Shown here piece after piece: positions 4,184 through 6,320 of a stretch of DNA of 6,320 bases. A model generated the notes under the pieces. That model ran no database searches. It worked only from the letters and a program-made list of their open reading frames with translations, and had not been told where the DNA came from. A program made the translations under genes and the position numbers. The DNA comes from an uncultured Flavobacteriia bacterium. Lineage in GTDB: Bacteria; Bacteroidota; Bacteroidia; Flavobacteriales; Flavobacteriaceae. The stretch lies in contig CAMLRV010000140.1 in assembly GCA_946482495.1 (NCBI GenBank), forward strand, positions 1 to 6,320, written 5' to 3'. Every line of letters begins with the position of its first letter. Position 1 is the first letter of the stretch.

Positions 4184-5917
4184 ATGAACAAAACAACAAG
4201 TATAAATTTAGGAGGATATTTTTTTCATATCGATGAAGATGCCTTTAAAAAATTGAGTAATTACTTTGATGCGGTTAGAAGATCATTATCTCCAGACGGT
4301 AGAGAAGAAATTATTAAGGATATTGAAAGTAGAATTTCTGAAATTTTTACAGAAAAACTAGGAACTACTAAACAAGTAATTGGTTTAAAAGAAGTTGACG
4401 AAGTTATTGCGATTATGGGTCAACCAGAAGATTATAAAATTGAAGACGAAGCTCCAAAAAGTGGCTATTATTCAAGCTATTCCACTTCAGGAACAACAAC
4501 TAAAAAATTATACCGTGATAAAGAAAATGCCTTATTAGGTGGTGTAATGTCAGGATTAGGTCATTATTTCGGAGTAGATCCTTTATGGTTAAGAATTATC
4601 ATGGTAATTTTATTCTTCGGATTTGGAACCGGTATCATATTGTATTTAATCTTATGGATTTTAGTACCTGAAGCTGTTACTACGACTCAAAAATTAGAAA
4701 TGAAAGGTGAACCGATAAACATTTCAAATATTGAGAAAAAAGTAAAGGAAGGTTTTAGCGAAATTTCAGATAAATTTTCAAATTTAGACCACGACAAAAT
4801 TGCAGCAAACGCAAAATATGGAGCTGAAAAAGTTGGTTCTACATTAAGTGATATTATTGTAGCGTTATTTAAAGCTTTCGGAAAAGTGGTTGGGTTTTTC
4901 ATCTTACTTTTCGCAACACTAACATTTTTAGGAGTTGTAGTTGGATCAGTAGTTTTATTGTTCTCTTCTACATTACCAGAAATTATGTTACATGACAATA
5001 TTCATACGCCATTTAATTTTGATGTTCCACTTTGGGGTCAAGGATTATTATTATTGTTCACAGTTGGAATTCCGTTATTCTTCTTTGTATTAGTGGGTTT
5101 AAGATTATTAATTCCAAACACAAAATCAATCGGAAATTACGCGAAATACACATTATTAGCAATATGGTTATTCTCAATTGCAGCTTTAACAATTGTAGGT
5201 GTAAACTATGCAACTGAATTAAGTCATGACGGAAAAGTTTCTAAAAAAGAACTACTTCCAATTGTAGCAAATGATACACTTGAAGTGAAATTTGTAACAA
5301 ATGATTTCTTTTCAAAAAGTGATCATGATATTTCTGGATTAAGAATGACTCAAGATTCTTTGAAACACAATATTATTTATTCTAACAATGTAAACTTTCA
5401 CTTAAAATATACAGATAAAAAACAACCATATATTATTGTAGAAAGAACAGCTCAGGGTAAAAATTTCGAAGAAGCTAACATTAGAGCTGAGAAAATTAAA
5501 TACAACTACAAATTTGTTGGAAAGCAATTACTTCTAGATAATTATTTCTTAACGGAAGTGGAAAATAAATTTAGAGGTCAGGAAGTAGATATTTACTTAT
5601 ACATGCCAGAAGGTATGGTATATTATCCAAACAAAAATGTAGAAAGATATTTAAGTGGTCACAACTCGGATTATGACTATGGTTATGGTCCAGAAGGATA
5701 CAGATATTCAGTAACTGAAAACGAATTAAAATGTTTAGATTGTCCAGCGGATGCAAACGACGATGAAGATGTTGAAATCGAAAATATTTCAAGTGATGTA
5801 ATTGGTAATCACACAATTGAAACGAGAACTTCTAAAAACGACTCTATTCATAAAGTTTCAGTTAAAGTGAATGGAAAAGAAGTTATTAATGTGGAAGACA
5901 GAAAATCTAAAGATTAA
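4184..5917 (+). CDS. PspC domain-containing integral membrane protein
   Basis: A 577-residue inner-membrane protein with a PspC domain, the membrane component of phage-shock-type envelope-stress responses. Order: N-terminal charged helical region (1-90, with DGREEIIKDIESRISEIF at 38-55); a flexible Ser/Thr/Tyr linker (91-105); the PspC domain (about 107-164), with KLYRDKENALLGGVMSGLG, YFGVDPLWLR and a hydrophobic segment ending ILVPEA; an amphipathic segment (180-225); further hydrophobic segments at about 233-262, 284-311 and 323-343; then a soluble C-terminal domain (345-577) predicted to be beta-rich, with an acidic, Tyr-rich stretch (493-507) and a CLDC pair (517-520). Which side of the membrane carries the C-terminal domain is uncertain, because segment 136-161 could cross once or form a hairpin. 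It is translated just after padR, probably coupled to it. No PspA homologue is in the window. Its signal and partners are unknown. Confidence 0.92.
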   Translation: MNKTTSINLGGYFFHIDEDAFKKLSNYFDAVRRSLSPDGREEIIKDIESRISEIFTEKLGTTKQVIGLKEVDEVIAIMGQPEDYKIEDEAPKSGYYSSYSTSGTTTKKLYRDKENALLGGVMSGLGHYFGVDPLWLRIIMVILFFGFGTGIILYLILWILVPEAVTTTQKLEMKGEPINISNIEKKVKEGFSEISDKFSNLDHDKIAANAKYGAEKVGSTLSDIIVALFKAFGKVVGFFILLFATLTFLGVVVGSVVLLFSSTLPEIMLHDNIHTPFNFDVPLWGQGLLLLFTVGIPLFFFVLVGLRLLIPNTKSIGNYAKYTLLAIWLFSIAALTIVGVNYATELSHDGKVSKKELLPIVANDTLEVKFVTNDFFSKSDHDISGLRMTQDSLKHNIIYSNNVNFHLKYTDKKQPYIIVERTAQGKNFEEANIRAEKIKYNYKFVGKQLLLDNYFLTEVENKFRGQEVDIYLYMPEGMVYYPNKNVERYLSGHNSDYDYGYGPEGYRYSVTENELKCLDCPADANDDEDVEIENISSDVIGNHTIETRTSKNDSIHKVSVKVNGKEVINVEDRKSKD

Positions 5918-5919
5918 AT

Positions 5920-5949
5920 TTTTAACAAAACTTTATAGATTTGTTAAAA
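5920..5949. repeat. AT-rich inverted repeat after the PspC gene
   Basis: TTTTAACAAA (5920-5929) and TTTGTTAAAA (5940-5949) form a perfect 10-bp stem with a 10-nt loop, 2 nt after the stop codon. No T-run follows on the plus strand, so it is a poor terminator and transcription probably continues to 6170. The right half also contains TAGATTTG (5936-5943), a TAnnTTTG match that could start a shorter transcript for the small ORF downstream; there is no -33 box to support it. Confidence 0.45.
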
Positions 5950-6014
5950 CAGAGTCTGGAAAATTTTAATAATTTTACACAACTTAAAAACTATAACTAT
6001 AAAAATTAGTAATT

Positions 6015-6089
6015 ATGATACAATTTGTAATAAAAGTAATTGATTTTGCTGTACAATTAGTAATTCAATTTATAGAAAGCATATTTTAG
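6015..6089 (+). CDS. Putative 24-residue amphipathic membrane peptide
   Basis: An ORF ATG...TAG of 24 codons begins MIQFVIKVIDF and ends QFIESIF. Polar residues fall at 3, 7, 10, 14, 18, 21 and 22, and all others except A12 and the start Met are large and hydrophobic. The spacing of 3 or 4 puts every polar residue on one helical face, giving an amphipathic helix of net charge about -1. There is no room for a mature secreted domain, so the peptide itself would lie in or on the membrane. The start is preceded by the A/T-rich leader typical of genes in this organism, and a strong terminator follows 53 nt after the stop, so it lies within the padR-PspC transcription unit or a short transcript of its own. 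General form resembles phenol-soluble modulins and small type I toxin or membrane-regulator peptides; no homology to them is claimed. It could be a chance ORF. Confidence 0.45.
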   Translation: MIQFVIKVIDFAVQLVIQFIESIF

Positions 6090-6141
6090 TAATAAAACGT
6101 TTCATATAGAATTTGCTATAAATTCTGAACGCATATCATAC

Positions 6142-6170
6142 AAATCCCGATTTTATTCGGGATTTTTTTT
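6142..6170 (+). terminator. Intrinsic terminator ending the padR-PspC transcription unit
   Basis: AAATCCCGA (6142-6150) and TCGGGATTT (6157-6165) form a perfect 9-bp stem with a 6-nt loop, and the run of eight T residues (6163-6170) makes a classic rho-independent terminator for plus-strand transcription. It is located after the small ORF rather than directly after the PspC gene. Confidence 0.92.
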
Positions 6171-6172
6171 AA

Positions 6173-6180
6173 TATATTTG
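6173..6180 (+). promoter_or_regulatory. -7 promoter element TATATTTG of the partial right-hand gene
   Basis: Exact TAnnTTTG match two bases after the terminator T-run and 22 bp before the next ATG, giving a leader of about 16 nt. A -33 element would fall inside the terminator hairpin, where only TTTT is seen. Confidence 0.6.
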
Positions 6181-6202
6181 CCTCACATAATAAAAATTCA
6201 AA

Positions 6203-6320
6203 ATGATAAAAAAACTTACATTCTTCGCTATCACATTGTTCAGTTTAACAATAGCTTCTGCTCAAGTTAAATTAGAAAAAGTTAAAGGTTCAAAAATTGT
6301 AACTGTTTCTGTTAAAGATA
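6203..6320 (+). CDS. Secreted or periplasmic protein, N-terminal fragment
   Basis: Only the first 39 codons are inside the window; the reading frame is open to the right edge. It begins with a signal peptide: MIKK, a hydrophobic core (LTFFAITLFSLTI, 5-17), and ASA before Q21, a good signal peptidase I site between A20 and Q21. The mature part starts QVKLEKVKGSKIVTVSVKD. This style of opening recalls the Bacteroidota head-GIN (DUF2807) proteins, which often occur near PspC genes, but the fragment is too short to decide. No lipobox cysteine is present, so it is not a lipoprotein. It has its own promoter and is separated from the upstream operon by a terminator. Confidence 0.8.
   Translation, partial: MIKKLTFFAITLFSLTIASAQVKLEKVKGSKIVTVSVKD

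Noticed and set aside
4687..4998. 103-codon minus-strand ORF opposite the PspC gene
   Set aside because: Antisense shadow of the membrane-protein coding sequence, with no leader or family features.
5032..5217. 61-codon plus-strand ORF inside the PspC gene
   Set aside because: Out-of-frame reading within a continuous coding sequence, with no independent support.
5571..5816. 81-codon minus-strand ORF opposite the PspC C-terminal domain
   Set aside because: Antisense shadow rich in H, L and N, without a recognisable domain.
5920..5949. Hairpin after the PspC gene as the operon terminator
   Set aside because: The stem has only two G-C pairs and no T-run follows, while a much stronger terminator is present at 6142-6170.

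Overview
The window looks like chromosomal DNA of a flavobacterium or close relative (Bacteroidota). The base composition is strongly AT-rich, Shine-Dalgarno sequences are absent, start codons sit in A-rich leaders, and several genes are preceded by the Bacteroidota -7 element TAnnTTTG. The protein sequences (GrpE, DnaJ, a PadR plus PspC-domain pair, DUF4442, the TIGR01777 epimerase) also fit Flavobacteriaceae. No transposase, phage, CRISPR, rRNA or tRNA sequence is seen.

Left part (1-1990, minus strand): a grpE-dnaJ chaperone operon. It has a promoter region with an inverted repeat and a sigma-54-like element, a structured 103-nt intercistronic gap, and an intrinsic terminator at 69-98. GrpE and DnaJ are the co-chaperones of DnaK; dnaK is not in the window. 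This DnaJ has only two of the usual four CxxCxGxG zinc motifs. The stretch 1-166 holds the terminator and no supported gene.

Middle (2083-3588, minus strand): a TIGR01777/SDR39U1-type NAD(P)-binding protein with its own promoter and a strong terminator, and upstream of it a DUF4442 hotdog-fold protein. The gap between these two carries three direct ATTAAC repeats at an exact 10-bp period.

Right part (3589-6170, plus strand): a divergent intergenic region dense in palindromes and TACTAT repeats leads into an operon of a PadR-type repressor and a four-helix PspC-domain membrane protein (6-nt gap). A 24-codon ORF with an almost ideal amphipathic-helix pattern follows, then an intrinsic terminator at 6142-6170. 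PadR is expected to regulate its own operon, and the PspC protein suggests an envelope-stress role. The small peptide is the most novel item here, though its expression is unproven. The window ends in the first 39 codons of a separately promoted gene for a secreted or periplasmic protein.
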